Numbered from the stretch's first letter, positions 29,319 to 39,445 are shown. The stretch: 64,000 bases of DNA from Nocardioides daphniae (GCF_004777465.1 NZ_CP038462.1:1488001-1552000), one strand, 5' to 3'. Notes: generated by a model not told the origin, from the letters alone. Numbers and translations are program-made.

Positions 29319-30173
29319 TCACTCCTCGACGACGACCTCGTCGCCGACGTTGACGGTGCCCGTCGTCTCCGGCACGAGGTTGACCGCGAACCACGTCTTG
29401 CCGTCCCAGCGCCGGTGCCTGGCCAGGGTGCGGATCGGCTCCTTGCCGCGGGCGAGGGTGGTCGGGTCGACGGTGGTCATCACGCACCGGTCGGTGGGGC
29501 GGGCCATGCGCAGCACCACGTCTCCCATCCGCACCCGTCTCCAGCCGTCCTCGGCGAAGGGCTCGGCGCCGGCCACGACGATGTTCGGGCGGAAGCGCTC
29601 CATCGGCAGCGGGGCGTCGGGCTCCTCGCCGCGCGCCAGCGCGCCCTCGACGATCCAGTCGTTCAGCTGCCGCAGCGACTCCTCGCTGACCAACGTGACG
29701 GGGTAGCCGTCGGCGTACGCGGTGTGGTCGCCGGGGCGCGAGTACGCCGGGTTCAGCCGCCGTTGCTCGGGCGCCTGGCACCACAGCAGACGTACGTCGT
29801 CCCGACCCACCGCCGCGCGCAGCCACGTCTGGGTCTCCGGGTCGGCCTCCACGCCGGTCAGGTCGTTGGCGTGCAGCCGCAGCGGTACGGGCGTCCCCTG
29901 CGGCACGGAGACCTCGCGGTCGGGCAGGCCGGCGTGACGCAGCCGCAGGGCACCGGTGACGCCCGGGGCGGTGACCGGGGTGTCGGCCTGGACGTGGAGG
30001 AGCTGCTGGTCGGTGCGTGCGGAGACCATCAGGCCGTCGGCGTCGACGACGACCCAGGAGCGGTCGTCGGCCAGGCCGCGGGGGAGCACCTCGGCGCTCG
30101 CCAACGAGCGCAGGGCCATGCTCTTGACCGGGTGGACGTGCAGACCCGTCACCCGTGGTGCGGCCGGGCTCAC
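29319..30173 (-). CDS. MOSC domain-containing protein
   Basis: 284 residues, intact. The N-terminal beta-barrel domain begins RVTGLHVHPVKSMALRSL, the MOSC N-terminal pattern. The MOSC core has FRPNIVV, DRCVMTTVDPTT (with the conserved Cys) and GTVNVGDEVVV. Such proteins resemble molybdenum-cofactor sulfurases and mARC-type reductases. The cysteine suggests molybdenum-cofactor binding, but the partner is unknown. The GTG start at 30173 overlaps the sepH stop (GTGA). It converges with the rhodanese gene. Confidence 0.87.
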   Translation of the reverse strand: MSPAAPRVTGLHVHPVKSMALRSLASAEVLPRGLADDRSWVVVDADGLMVSARTDQQLLHVQADTPVTAPGVTGALRLRHAGLPDREVSVPQGTPVPLRLHANDLTGVEADPETQTWLRAAVGRDDVRLLWCQAPEQRRLNPAYSRPGDHTAYADGYPVTLVSEESLRQLNDWIVEGALARGEEPDAPLPMERFRPNIVVAGAEPFAEDGWRRVRMGDVVLRMARPTDRCVMTTVDPTTLARGKEPIRTLARHRRWDGKTWFAVNLVPETTGTVNVGDEVVVEE

Positions 30174-31156
30174 TCGCCCGTGCCGCCGCCGAACATGATC
30201 TCGTCCCAGCTCGGGACCGAGGCACGACCGCGCTTGCGCGAGGTCTTGCGCGGCGCCTCGGCGGGCGCCTCCTCGGCCGCGGGCTCCGGCTCGGCCGGAG
30301 CAGCAGGCTGCTGCTCGGTCCGCTCGGTGGCGGGCTCGCTGCCCTCCTCGGCAGCACTGCCCGCGACGCCTCCCAGCGCGCCGGTGAAGTCCTGCGTGGC
30401 GTCGTGGTCGGCCGCGAAGTCGCGCAGGAAGTCGGGCGTGGTGTCCTGGGCGGGCGTGGTGACGAGCTGGATGGCGTCGTCGCCCAGCGAGGTCTCCGAG
30501 CGCACGGCGCTGAGCCGGCGCAGCCCCGGGGCCTCGGCGACCGGGTCGGGGGCGACCGGTGCGGCGGGGCGTGCGTCGCCGACGAGCCAGCGGGCGTCGT
30601 CGTCGTCCAGCGTCACGTAGTTGCCCGGCATGTCGAAGGTGAAGGTGGCGACGCCGCACCGCGGGCCACTCTCGAAGAGGCCCCTCAGGGTCCACTTCCC
30701 GTCCTCGCGGCGGAAGGCGTCCCACTCGACGCTCTCGGGGTCGACGTTGTGGCTGCGCAGCTGGTGGGCCACGGCGTCCTGCAGGGTGCGGGCGCCACCG
30801 AGGGAGCCGCTGCCCTCCGAGGCACGACGCCGGATCGACGAGCGCTGCGCGCGCTCGGCGACGTGCGCGCGCTCGGCGAGCACCGGGGCGGCGTACGGCA
30901 TGATCTTGTCGACGGTCGAGCGAGCCGCCTCGGCGACCGCCTCCGCGGACTCACCGGAACGGATGCGGGCCTGGATGTCGCGAGGGCGAAGTGCGCTGTC
31001 CATACGTGTCTCCAAGTGGCCTGGGCGGGGCTGCTCGCCGCGGACGGCGGAGCGAAGAGCGGTGTCGACATCGAGGGTGAACCCGTCGCCGTCGTCGTTG
31101 ACCAGCAACAACCGCGTACGGTCGTCGCTCAGTCCGACGAGCGTGAGGTGCGCCAT
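30170..31156 (-). CDS. sepH: Septation protein SepH (DUF3071)
   Basis: 328 residues, starting at the ATG at 31156, preceded by a CAGGAG ribosome binding site. The N-terminal DUF3071 domain begins AHLTLVGLSDDRTRLLLVNDDG. A helix-turn-helix follows in LRPRDIQARIRSGESAEAVAEAA, and the middle is acidic and Pro/Ala-rich. The C-terminus ends in the short conserved motif RASVPSWDEIMFGG. SepH is known from Streptomyces and Mycobacterium to bind FtsZ and promote cell division. An upstream in-frame extension to 31366 is low complexity and unlikely to be translated. Confidence 0.92.
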   Translation of the reverse strand: MAHLTLVGLSDDRTRLLLVNDDGDGFTLDVDTALRSAVRGEQPRPGHLETRMDSALRPRDIQARIRSGESAEAVAEAARSTVDKIMPYAAPVLAERAHVAERAQRSSIRRRASEGSGSLGGARTLQDAVAHQLRSHNVDPESVEWDAFRREDGKWTLRGLFESGPRCGVATFTFDMPGNYVTLDDDDARWLVGDARPAAPVAPDPVAEAPGLRRLSAVRSETSLGDDAIQLVTTPAQDTTPDFLRDFAADHDATQDFTGALGGVAGSAAEEGSEPATERTEQQPAAPAEPEPAAEEAPAEAPRKTSRKRGRASVPSWDEIMFGGGTGE

Positions 31157-31322
31157 CGCCTGCCGTGCTCCTGCCCCGTGTGCTGCCCGGGAGTCTTCCC
31201 GGGACGTCGTGCGTGCGTGGGTCGAGCCTACGCCAGCGGCGGGCGTGGCGCAGGTCGTGGCAGGGGGCTGGGCGTCCCACTGGCCCGCCACCGGGGCGTG
31301 GGACGGGTGTGACCCGTGGGAC

Positions 31323-32628
31323 TCAGGCGCCGAGGACATGGCGGAGGTACGGGTTGGCGAGGACACGGTCGGGTCGAGGCGGGCGGTCGCGCAGGGCCAC
31401 GAACTCCTCGAAGCGGGGGTAGAGGGCAGCCAGCTCGTCGGCGCTGCGACGGTGGACCTTGCCCCAGTGGGGACGACCGCCGAAGCTGCGCATCACGTCC
31501 TCGACCGTCGAGAAGTACGCCGTGTGGTCGACGTCGCGGTGCACGTGGAAGGCGAGGTAGAGGGAGTCGCGGCCGTACGCCGTCGACAGGGCGACGTCGT
31601 CGGCCGGGGCGGTGCGGATCTCCACCGGGAAGCCGACGTGCCATCCGCGGGCCTCGATGACCCGGCGCGCCTCGCGCAGCGCCTGGAGCCCGACCTCGCG
31701 GGGGACCGCGTACTCCATCTCGCGGAAGACCACCCGGCGCGGGGAGACGAAGACGCGGTGGGCCACGTCGGTGTAGGTGCGCGGTGACAGCGCCCCGGAG
31801 GCGAAGGCGTTGATCCGGGGGACCAGGGCGGGGCGACGGGCCCCGACCCAGGAGGCGGCACCGAAGACGGTGTTGGACAGGAAGTCGTCGTCCCACCAGG
31901 ACCGCAGCGCGGAGGGCGGGAGGCGGTCTCGGGGGCGTCCGCGACCCGGGTGTTGGCCTTGAGCAGGGCCCGGTCGGTGTGGGGGAACCAGTGCACGTCG
32001 ACGTGGTGGTGGGTGCTGGTCAGCTCGTCGAAGGAGCCCAGGAGCTCTTCCCAGCCGACGGGACGCTCCTCGGCCTCGAGGCAGAAGAGCGGCTCGACGT
32101 GGAAGGTGACCTCGGTCAGGACGCCCAGGGCGCCGAGCCCCACCCGGCCCAGGTCGAAGAGGTCGGCGTGCTGCGTCGCGTCGGCCCGGACGACCTCACC
32201 GGTGCCGGTGACGAGCTCGAAGCCCGCGAGCTGGGCCGCCAGGCCGCTCGCCGTCCCGCCGGAGCCGTGGGTGCCGGTGGAGACGGCTCCGGCCAGCGTC
32301 TGCTCCGCGATGTCGCCCATGTTGTGCAGCGACAGGCCAGCTGACTCCAGCAGCGCGTTGAAGTGCTTGAGCTGGGTGCCGGCCCGGGCCGTCACCGTCA
32401 TCGCGTCGCGGTCGACTCGGACCAGGCCCGTCATCCCCTGGGGGGTCAGCATCGTGTGCTCGGGGGCAGCGATCGACGTGAAGCTGTGGCCGGTGCCGAC
32501 CATCTTGACCGTCGAGCGTTCCGCCCTGGCGCGCTCGACCGCCGCGACCACCGAGGCGGTGCTGCTCGGCTGCTCGGTGCGCGCCGTGTGGCCCTCTCGA
32601 GACCCGCCCAGTTGCTCCACGTCGTCAT
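31323..32628 (-). CDS. Sugar-lactone oxidase (D-arabinono-1,4-lactone oxidase family), two frameshifts
   Basis: About 435 residues. The FAD-binding N-terminal domain has MTTWSNWAGLERA, then KMVGTGHSFTSIAAPE where the His is the usual covalent FAD attachment site, and VSTGTHGSGG. The C-terminal ALO domain has EMEYAVPREVGLQAL, AYGRDSLYLAFHVHRDVDH and the HWGK motif in RPHWGKVHRR. It oxidises aldonolactones with oxygen; the substrate here is unknown. Breaks lie near 32589-32593 (one C restores ERAHTARTEQ) and 31914-31921 (one C restores SRPSALRSWWDDDFL). A TACTGT box is 8 nt upstream of the ATG. Divergent from a membrane protein gene. Confidence 0.88.
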
Positions 32629-32636
32629 GGCTGTGA

Positions 32637-32642
32637 ACAGTA
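32637..32642 (-). promoter_or_regulatory. -10 box of the lactone oxidase gene
   Basis: TACTGT on the minus strand ends 8 nt before the ATG at 32628. Confidence 0.4.
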
Positions 32643-32685
32643 GTGCGGAACTGGCTGGTCGGGGAGGAGAGGGGCCGAACTGTCC

Positions 32686-32691
32686 TAGACT
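32686..32691 (+). promoter_or_regulatory. -10 box of the membrane protein gene at 32700
   Basis: TAGACT ends 8 nt before the ATG at 32700, back to back with the minus-strand box at 32637-32642. Confidence 0.4.
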
Positions 32692-32699
32692 CCGGCGCC

Positions 32700-34027
32700 A
32701 TGGGGGAGTTGCGACACGTCCTGGGGGACGCCGCCGCGGTGGTGGTCCGCGGGCTCAGGCTGGTGGTCGCCCACGCGCCGCTGCTGATGGTCATCTACTT
32801 GTTGGGGGCCGCAGGACGCCACGGCTTCCTCTGGCTGGCCGTCGAGGTCAGCGAGACGCGACCCACGCTGGCGGGCTTCATCCTGCCCCTGGCCCGATGT
32901 CCACGCTGGTTGCCTTCGTGCTCATGCTGGTGGTCGTCGCCCGGTCGTCCTCGATGCTGGAGGTGCCTGACGACCCCGCGCCCGTCGACTCCACCTCGGC
33001 CGACTCCGCGCAGGCCCGGCCACGGCCCACGACGACCCGTGCCCTCGCCATCCTGGCCAGCGCCCTGGTCCCGTTCCTCACCGTCTACGCCGCGCAGGGC
33101 TACCTCAAGGAGGACGTCGACGCCTACCGTCAACGCCGCCACCTACGACGCCCTCGACCAGAGTCGCGTCGCTGCGGCCTACGGCGAGTCGGTCGACGTC
33201 GCGGCGCGCATCACCATCGCCGACGGATGGCTGCTGGCCGGGCTGGTGGCCCTGGCGCTGCTGCTGCGCTTCCTCTTCGACCGCTTCCAGCTGCCGCAGC
33301 GCTTCCGCCCGGTGGCGTTCGTCGCCGCGTACGTCGAGGTGCTGTGGATCGTCGTCCTGGGCATCGCGTTCACGAGCTACCAGGACCGCATGTGGGAGTG
33401 GGTCCAGGACCGGGTCTTCGTGCACTGGGTGCAGGACCGGTGGGCCGACCTGCTCGACGTGCTGGGGCCCGTCGGCGAGCCGCTGGCCGCCCTGGTCGGG
33501 GCGGTCGGCGCCTTCATCGACCAGGCCGACGACGTGATCCTGGTGCCGGTCGCGTGGCTCACGGTCGCCGCCGTCGTGCTCGGCGGCGGCGTGGACCTGC
33601 CCAAGCGGACCCCGAAGCCTCCGTCGCCCCGGTTGGCGGGGTGCGCGCCCGGACGCCGCAGGTCGTGCGGCGCTGGACCGGCGAGGTCGTCACCGACTTC
33701 ACCAGCCGCTTCAGCGGGCTGCGGCGCGGCCTGCGGGTGCTCTTTCTCGGTGGGGTGGTGCCGATGGCCATGTTCTGCCTCGTCTTCATCGCCGCCCGCC
33801 AGGCCGGGGTGGGCGTGCTCGAGCTGTGGCGGGTCGTCCTGGGGCCGATGGACCGAGACACCGGGGTGGCCTTCTCGCCGTGGCTGCGGATCTCCGCCGA
33901 GCTCGTCGAGTACGTCCTGCTGGCCGGGCTCCTGGCCGCGGCGATCCAGCAGATCCAGGTGCGTCGGGCGCGGGTGCAGGCCGACCAGGCGACCGCCGAG
34001 GCCGCTCGGAGCGCCGAGCCGGTCTGA
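32700..34027 (+). CDS. Polytopic membrane protein of unknown function, three frameshifts
   Basis: About 442 residues with around seven hydrophobic segments, for example LLMVIYLLGAAGRHGFLWL, STLVAFVLMLVVVA, LAGLVALALLLRFLF and VVPMAMFCLVFIAARQ. The frame is broken three times: a loss near 32891-32896 (LPLAPMSTLVAF), an extra C near 33126-33129 (VDAYVNAATYDALDQ) and a loss somewhere in 33601-33660. Between these points the reading is continuous and hydrophobic. No family is recognised. It is divergent from the lactone oxidase and converges with the three-gene cluster at 34-36 kb. Confidence 0.7.
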
Positions 34028-34047
34028 CCCCGCCGGGGCCGAGGGCG

Positions 34048-34680
34048 TCAAACCTCGAGCTCGGCGTACTTCGGCAGGAAGTACCAGACCCGCACGGTCG
34101 CCGGGGTGGCGTCGGCCGGCGTGACGACCAGCGTCGTCACCTCGTACGTCCGCGGGCGCGGCGGCGTGCCGGCCGGGCGCTGCGGCGCCTCGGTGCTGAA
34201 GGGCACCACCTCCGGGCCGGGGGCGTCGGCGGGGACACAGACGGGGAAGTGCCAGTTGTCCCGGCCCACTCCCTGGGCGTCCTCGGCGCTGTAGACGCTG
34301 CCGTCGACGTCGACCAGGGCGACGTGGCAGCCCTTGAGCGGCACGTCGGGGTCGGCCTCGACCTCCAGCGTCACCCGCCACGCCGTCAGGCGACTGGGAA
34401 GGACGTCGCCGCCGAGGTCCTCGGCGGAGGCCCGGGTCACGCCCACGAGCCGGTAAGAGGCCTCGATGGGGATGTCGACGAAGCCGTCGTCGAGGCGGTC
34501 GACCAGGCGGGCCGTGCCGTCGGCGGCGACCGCGGCGTCCCGGAAGTCGAGGCGCCACCAGTAGTCGTGCAGCCGGGAGCTCGAGGCGGCCAGGGCGAGC
34601 ACGACCGCGACCGGCAGCACCAGCAGGGCCGTCCGGTTGCGCACCCACCACGACGGCTGTCCCTCACGGCGGCGGCTCAT
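34048..34680 (-). CDS. Membrane-anchored extracytoplasmic protein, third gene of a cluster
   Basis: 210 residues. One N-terminal helix at about residues 17-34 (LLVLPVAVVLALAASSSR) precedes an extracytoplasmic beta-rich domain. It has two cysteines, in PLKGCHVALVDVDGS and WHFPVCVPA, placed as if to form a disulfide. The tail has a Pro-rich linker and ends VRVWYFLPKYAELEV. The ATG at 34680 overlaps the upstream stop by 4 bases. The family is not recognised, but domain layout and position match the two genes upstream. Confidence 0.7.
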   Translation of the reverse strand: MSRRREGQPSWWVRNRTALLVLPVAVVLALAASSSRLHDYWWRLDFRDAAVAADGTARLVDRLDDGFVDIPIEASYRLVGVTRASAEDLGGDVLPSRLTAWRVTLEVEADPDVPLKGCHVALVDVDGSVYSAEDAQGVGRDNWHFPVCVPADAPGPEVVPFSTEAPQRPAGTPPRPRTYEVTTLVVTPADATPATVRVWYFLPKYAELEV

Positions 34681-35298
34681 CCCCGGACTCCTTCCGCGAC
34701 CTCGAACGGTCCGGCGGAGGGGAGGTGCACCGGCTCGGTGTGCCCGGCCCACTCGTCGGTCGTCGAGGTGTCGATGCCGAGGTCGATGACGGCCAGGGAG
34801 TCCCAGCTGCTGTCGCGCAGGTCCGGTCCGACGGCGATCGACGCGCCCCAGCGTGTCGGGGGCGGCCTCGACGACGACCGTGCAGCGCCCCGGCAGGCCG
34901 GTGACTCCGCCGGGGCAGCTGAGCACGTTGCGCCCACCGGCGATCGGGAGCACCCGCCCCTCCCCGTCGCGCAGCTCGGCGTAGGTCAGGCTCGAGGAGC
35001 GACCACGCGGCGTCCAGGCGAGCTCCACGAACGTGAAGAGGCCGGGGCTCACCCGGGTCGTCCCGTCGACGACGACCGACGGCGCGCCGGCCACCCCGAG
35101 GACCTCCAGGTCGCCGGTACGCAGCTCGGCGGTCCCGCCGACGGCGACAGGGACCTCGTACGGCCGTGAGGCGGAGGCCGTCTCGGGCAGACGGGCGTCG
35201 ATCCACTGCCCCAGCGCCAGGGCGAGGACCACGAGCGTGCCGGCGCCCGCCTGACGGGCGGTGGGGCGCCGGAGTGCGGCGCGCCGAGAGGTCGTCAC
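34677..35298 (-). CDS. Membrane-anchored extracytoplasmic protein, second gene of a cluster, frameshifted
   Basis: About 206 residues. An N-terminal helix (AGAGTLVVLALALGQWI) is followed by a beta-rich domain with FTFVELAWTPRGRSSSLTYAELRD and a possible disulfide pair (VLSCPGG, PGRCTVVV). One extra C near 34842-34849 breaks the frame; removing it gives TLGASIAVGPDLRDSSWDSL and an end at EVAEGVRG. The GTG at 35298 overlaps the upstream stop (GTGA) and the end overlaps the next start (ATGA). Function unknown. Confidence 0.68.
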
Positions 35299-35999
35299 GA
35301 TCCCGCCTTCGGGTCGGCCTCGACGTCGAAGGTCGCGGTGTGGGTCACCGTGGGGTCGGCCCAGACCATGGTGTCGTCGAGGGTGCTGCCACGTCGCTCC
35401 AGGGCCACCAGCGAGAACGACAGCTCGGTGGGTGCCTCCACGTCGCCCGACTGGTCCCACAGGAAGGCAGCCTCGTACGCGAGCCCCGGCTGGGCCTGGC
35501 TCAACCGCGTGGCGTCGGCGAGCACCACGACCTGCGGCGGGGCGACCTCGCCGTCGTCGGCCGGGCGGCCGAACTCGTCGTAGGTCCCGGGCAGGTCGGT
35601 GGCGGTGATGACGCGCTCGACGTCGTCCATCGCCACCGGGTGGTCGGAGGTGTTCTCGAGGGTGACCACCAGCGCCACGTAACGACCCTCGGGGGCGTCG
35701 AACCCCGGTCCCAGGTCGCTGACCCAGCGGGCGCGGTGGACGGTGAGGTCGAAGGGGCCCACCGAGACCTGCTCACCGGGGGAGAGGTCGTCGTGGGCCG
35801 GAGGCTTCTGTGCCGTGGCCAGCCCACCGAAGGCCCCGGAGGCGAGCACGACCACGGTCGCGACGCCGATGGCGGCCTGGCGCAGGCTGACCGTGCGGGC
35901 CAGCGTCGCGAAGCGTCGACCGCGCGGGGCGGGCGCGGCCTCCTCGTCCGCCGGCCCTGCCTCAGCCCCCGGCGCGCCCTCGCGCTCGTCCCCCGTCAT
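35295..35999 (-). CDS. Membrane-anchored DUF4352-like protein, first gene of a cluster
   Basis: 234 residues, intact. An acidic cytoplasmic N-terminus of about 38 residues precedes one helix ([21 protein letters not shown]). The outer domain has the pattern of immunoglobulin-like DUF4352 proteins: [19 protein letters not shown], then [23 protein letters not shown]. This fold is common in actinobacterial lipoproteins and anchored proteins of unknown role. It is the promoter-proximal gene of a three-gene coupled cluster and is divergent from hemH. Confidence 0.7.
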   Translation of the reverse strand: MTGDEREGAPGAEAGPADEEAAPAPRGRRFATLARTVSLRQAAIGVATVVVLASGAFGGLATAQKPPAHDDLSPGEQVSVGPFDLTVHRARWVSDLGPGFDAPEGRYVALVVTLENTSDHPVAMDDVERVITATDLPGTYDEFGRPADDGEVAPPQVVVLADATRLSQAQPGLAYEAAFLWDQSGDVEAPTELSFSLVALERRGSTLDDTMVWADPTVTHTATFDVEADPKAGS

Positions 36000-36078
36000 G
36001 GGGGAGATCGTAGGGCACCCCGAGCCGGGCTCCGGGGCGCTGGACGCGAGGCGGTCACCCCGGGTGGGGCCGCCTCCC

Positions 36079-36084
36079 TACGAT
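36079..36084 (+). promoter_or_regulatory. -10 box of hemH
   Basis: TACGAT ends 6 nt before the hemH ATG at 36091, with no ribosome binding site. Confidence 0.45.
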
Positions 36085-36090
36085 GGCTGC

Positions 36091-37190
36091 ATGACTGCAG
36101 CGGACCAGCCCCAGGTCGCCCCCTACGACGCGCTCCTCCTGCTCTCCTTCGGCGGGCCCGAGAAGCCCGAGGACGTGGTGCCGTTCCTCGAGAACGTGAC
36201 CCGCGGACGCGGCATCCCGCGCGAGCGCCTCGAGGAGGTCGGCCAGCACTACTTCGGCTTCGGCGGCCGGTCGCCGATCAACGACCAGAACCGGGCCCTG
36301 CTCGCCGCGATCCGCGAGGACCTCGCAGCTGCCGGCATCGACTTGCCTGTCTACTGGGGCAACCGCAACTGGGATCCCTACCTGGCCGACGCGGTGAGCG
36401 AGATGCGGGCCGACGGCATCGAGCGGGCTGCCGTCTTCACGACCTCGGCCTACTCGTCGTACTCGTCGTGCCGCCAGTACCGCGAGAACCTCGCCGACGT
36501 CGGCGCCGAGGTCGATGGTGCCCCGCGGCTCGAGCGCCTGCGCCAGTACTACAACCACCCCGGCTTCGTGGAGCCGTTCGTGGACGAGACGGTCCGGGCC
36601 CTGGGGTCGCTGCCCGAGACCGCCCGCGACGACGCCCACTCCTCTTCGTCACCCACTCGATCCCGCTCGCGATGAACGACGGCAGCGGGGCGCGTGGTGG
36701 TGCCTACGTCGCCCAGCACCTCGACGTGATGGCCGAGGTCGTCGAGCAGGTCGCCGCGCGTATCGGTCGTACGCCGCAGCACGAGCTCGTCTACTGCTCC
36801 CGCTCGGGCGCCCCGCACATCCCGTGGCTGGAGCCCGACGTCAACGACCGCCTCGAGGAGATGGCGGCCGAGGGCGTCACCTCGGTGGTGATGGTGCCGA
36901 TCGGCTTCGTCTCCGACCACATGGAGGTCGTCTACGACCTCGACACCGAGGCGATGGCCACGGCCGAGGGGCTCGGGATGGCGGCGGCCCGCGCCGGCAC
37001 CCCCGGCACCGACCCGCGCTTCGTCGCGCTGGTCCGCGACCTGCTGCTCGAGCGGGCCGCGGCGGAGCGGGGCGAGGTGCCGGTGCGTACGACCGTGGGC
37101 AGCCTGGGCCCCGGCCCGGACCTGTGCGCCGTGGGCTGCTGCCCCAACCCGCGTGCCCCGCGCCCCGCCGCCTGCGGGGTCGACTCGTGA
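36091..37190 (+). CDS. hemH: Ferrochelatase (coproheme-type in this phylum), frameshifted
   Basis: About 366 residues. Family motifs are [49 protein letters not shown] and, after the break, [15 protein letters not shown] and [18 protein letters not shown] (Glu of the active site). The C-terminus [14 protein letters not shown] has clustered cysteines, which with the Cys of SSCRQY resemble the [2Fe-2S] ligands of actinobacterial ferrochelatases. It inserts iron into coproporphyrin III in Gram-positives. One C is missing near 36636-36642. The stop overlaps the next start (GTGA). Confidence 0.93.
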
Positions 37191-37995
37191 CCGACCCGGC
37201 GCAGCTGCGCGACCTGGCCGTCGAGGTGGCCACGGCCGCCGCGGCCCTGGTGCGCCGGGAGGCGGGAGGCGTCGTGGTGGCCGACACGAAGTCGAGCGCC
37301 GTCGACGTCGTCACCGAGGTCGACCGGCGCAGCGAGGCGCTGCTGCGTGAGCTGATCCTGGCTGCCCGACCCCACGACACCGTCCTGGGGGAGGAGGAGG
37401 GGGAGGCCGTCGGCACCAGCGGCGTCCGTTGGATCGTCGACCCCGTCGACGGCACGGTCAACCTGCTCTACGGCATCCCGGAGTACGCGGTCTCGGTGGC
37501 CGCCGAGGTCGACGGCGAGGTGGTGGCCGGCGCCGTCGTCGCGGTGGCGCAGGGGCACGTCTACGCGGCGGCCCGCGGCCACGGCGCGACGAAGGACGGT
37601 GCGCCGATCCGCGTACGCGGTGCCGCCCCGACGGCGCACGACTCGTGCAGACCGGGTTCGGCTACATGGCCGAGGTGCGGGAGCACCAGGGAGCCTGCGT
37701 GGCACGGCTGCTGCCGCGGGTCCGGGACATCCGGCGCGCGGGCTCCTGCGCCCTCGACCTGTGCCACCTCGCCGAGGGCCTGGCCGACGCCTACGTCGAG
37801 GAGGGGCCGCGGATCTGGGACTGGGCAGCCGGTGCCCTCGTGCTGACCGAGGCGGGTGGCTCGTTCGCCCTTCTCGAGGGCCACCTGGGCCGCCGTCTCG
37901 CAGGGTGGTCGAAGGAGTCGGTGGTGGTTGCCAGCACGCCTTCCGAGTGGGACGGTTTCGTCGCTGATCTGCGGGAGACCGGGTTCCTGGTGTGA
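37187..37995 (+). CDS. Inositol monophosphatase family protein (SuhB-like), frameshifted
   Basis: About 269 residues. Metal-site motifs are visible: GEEEGEAVG (Glu), WIVDPVDGTVNLLYG (the DPxDGT motif) and WDWAAGALVLTEAGG near the C-terminus. The family removes phosphate from inositol-1-phosphate or related compounds using magnesium; in this phylum inositol feeds mycothiol and phosphatidylinositol. One base is missing near 37641-37646; adding it gives DSVQTGFGYMAEV. The GTG start overlaps the hemH stop. The position next to the DUF4193 gene matches suhB in Mycobacterium. Confidence 0.9.
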
Positions 37996-38158
37996 GCGTC
38001 GCGCATCACATCCATGGGCCGGAATACCGCCGTCGAGAGGCCTGTTGGTCTCGACACGAGCCGCCGGTGGTGTTGTTGGCGGCCTGATGGGGCACAATCC
38101 TCGCGCCGACTACGGAGCGAGCCGACCTACGGCACAATTTCGGGAACTGGAAGAAGAG

Positions 38159-38449
38159 ATGGCGACCGACTACGACGCACCCCGCAAGACCGAGGAAGAC
38201 CAGAGCGAAGAGAGCATCGAAGAGCTCAAGGCGCGACGGCACGACAAGAACTCCGGCAAGGTCGACGAGGACGAGACCGAGGCAGCGGAGTCGTTCGAGC
38301 TGCCCGGCGCCGACCTGTCGCACGAGGAGCTCGCCGTCGAGGTGAAGCCCAAGCAGGAGGACGAGTTCACCTGCATGAGCTGCTTCCTGGTGCACCACCG
38401 CTCGCAGTTGGCGGACGCCGAGAAGCTCATCTGCCGCGACTGCGTGTGA
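38159..38449 (+). CDS. DUF4193 family protein
   Basis: 96 residues, highly acidic. Start ATG at 38159 after a GAAGAAG ribosome binding site. The first 60 residues are charged (ATDYDAPRKTEEDQSEESIEEL) and probably disordered. The C-terminus has FTCMSCFLVHHRSQL and ICRDCV, two CxxC pairs forming a likely zinc ribbon. DUF4193 is a strongly conserved actinobacterial family (Rv2699c type) without a settled function. A hairpin follows at 38489. Confidence 0.92.
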   Translation: MATDYDAPRKTEEDQSEESIEELKARRHDKNSGKVDEDETEAAESFELPGADLSHEELAVEVKPKQEDEFTCMSCFLVHHRSQLADAEKLICRDCV

Positions 38450-38488
38450 GCTGAGCCCCGCGGGCGACCGCGTGGGCGACGATGACAG

Positions 38489-38518
38489 AGGCCGTGTCCC
38501 CGGAAGGGAACACGGCCT
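38489..38518 (+). terminator. Hairpin after the DUF4193 gene
   Basis: AGGCCGTGTCCC and GGGAACACGGCCT pair with one bulged A. It lies between the DUF4193 gene and the converging DUF4235 gene, and may serve both. Confidence 0.6.
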
Positions 38519-38552
38519 TCGTCGTGCTCGGGGCCGGCCTGCGGCCGCCGGG

Positions 38553-38867
38553 TCAGGCCTGGGGCTTGGCCCGGGCTGCGTCCTGCCCGTCCTTCTCCAG
38601 GCCCGGGGGCAGGTGGCCGGTCGACCTGGCGTAGTACGTCGCTGCCTTGCGGGTCGCGAGCATCCGGGCCAGCGCGATGGCGGTGCCGCTGACGGCGGCC
38701 CAGGCCACGGCCTCCCACAGGTCGACGTCGGGGTCGGCCGGGTTGACGGGCGGGTTCTTGCCCGTGGCGGCCCGCCACGTCTGGTCGAGGCCCTTCTTGG
38801 CGATCGCGGCGGCGCCCACCGCGGCGCCGAGGGAGAAGACGGTCCAGAGCTTGGAGCCGGATGCCAT
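38553..38867 (-). CDS. DUF4235 family membrane protein
   Basis: 104 residues, with a helix near residues 6-23 (KLWTVFSLGAAVGAAAIA) and a second hydrophobic stretch (EAVAWAAVSGTAIALARMLATR). The pattern KKGLDQTWRAATGKNPPVNPADPDVDLWEA is the DUF4235 signature. These are small inner-membrane proteins of unknown role. A clear AGGAGG lies 8 nt upstream of the ATG at 38867. Confidence 0.87.
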   Translation of the reverse strand: MASGSKLWTVFSLGAAVGAAAIAKKGLDQTWRAATGKNPPVNPADPDVDLWEAVAWAAVSGTAIALARMLATRKAATYYARSTGHLPPGLEKDGQDAARAKPQA

Positions 38868-38901
38868 GCGAGTTCCTCCTGGTAGGTCGGTCGACCCAAC
38901 C

Positions 38902-39369
38902 CTAGCGAGCAGGGGTGCCGCGCTGGGCGGACGCCGCCGCCCCGGTGATCGCGGCGGCCAGCTCGCGCGGGTGGCGCGTGTGGATCAGCCAGTAGGGCGT
39001 GGGGTCGGCCGGATCGGTGAGGTGCACCTTGACCGACCGCTTGAGGTAGGGCCGCAGCAGCAGGAAGGCGCGGGCGTCGGCGTCCCGGCCGGCGGTCAGC
39101 TTGGTCGCGTCGGTGCCCAGCGGCTCGACGTCACCGACGTACGACAGCGCGATGTGCGCCTTGCCGGCGTGCAGGGTGCCGTCGGAGACGCGCACGCGTG
39201 CGCCGTACGCCAGGAAGAGGGCGGCCATGACGACCAGCGTGACCGCGGTGATCGACCACGCGGCGGTCTCGGGGATCGACACCACGAGGGCCAGCCAGAA
39301 GGAGGCCACGAGCATGGTCCCCTGGACCCACCAGCGCAGTGGCACGTGCAGTCGCTCGGAGTAGTCCAC
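38902..39369 (-). CDS. DUF3093 family membrane protein
   Basis: 155 residues from the GTG at 39369 ([17 protein letters not shown], the family start). Two adjacent transmembrane helices follow ([17 protein letters not shown] and [17 protein letters not shown]), then a cytoplasmic beta-rich domain ending with [16 protein letters not shown], a probable binding groove. The family is restricted to Actinobacteria and lies beside dut in many genomes. Function unknown. Divergent from dut, so the intergenic region holds both promoters. Confidence 0.88.
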   Translation of the reverse strand: MDYSERLHVPLRWWVQGTMLVASFWLALVVSIPETAAWSITAVTLVVMAALFLAYGARVRVSDGTLHAGKAHIALSYVGDVEPLGTDATKLTAGRDADARAFLLLRPYLKRSVKVHLTDPADPTPYWLIHTRHPRELAAAITGAAASAQRGTPAR

Positions 39370-39431
39370 GGCGCCCAGCCTATGCGGCGACCGCAGACGG
39401 GACGGAGGTAGGTGCGGGGCGCCCACGGCGG

Positions 39432-39437
39432 TAGGGT
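39432..39437 (+). promoter_or_regulatory. -10 box of dut
   Basis: TAGGGT ends 8 nt before the GTG start of dut at 39446. Confidence 0.4.
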
Positions 39438-39445
39438 CTCGCCGC

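Noticed and set aside
32643..32699. A longer N-terminus for the membrane protein at 32700
   Set aside because: The TAGACT box lies inside that extension, and the extension lacks any coding signal.
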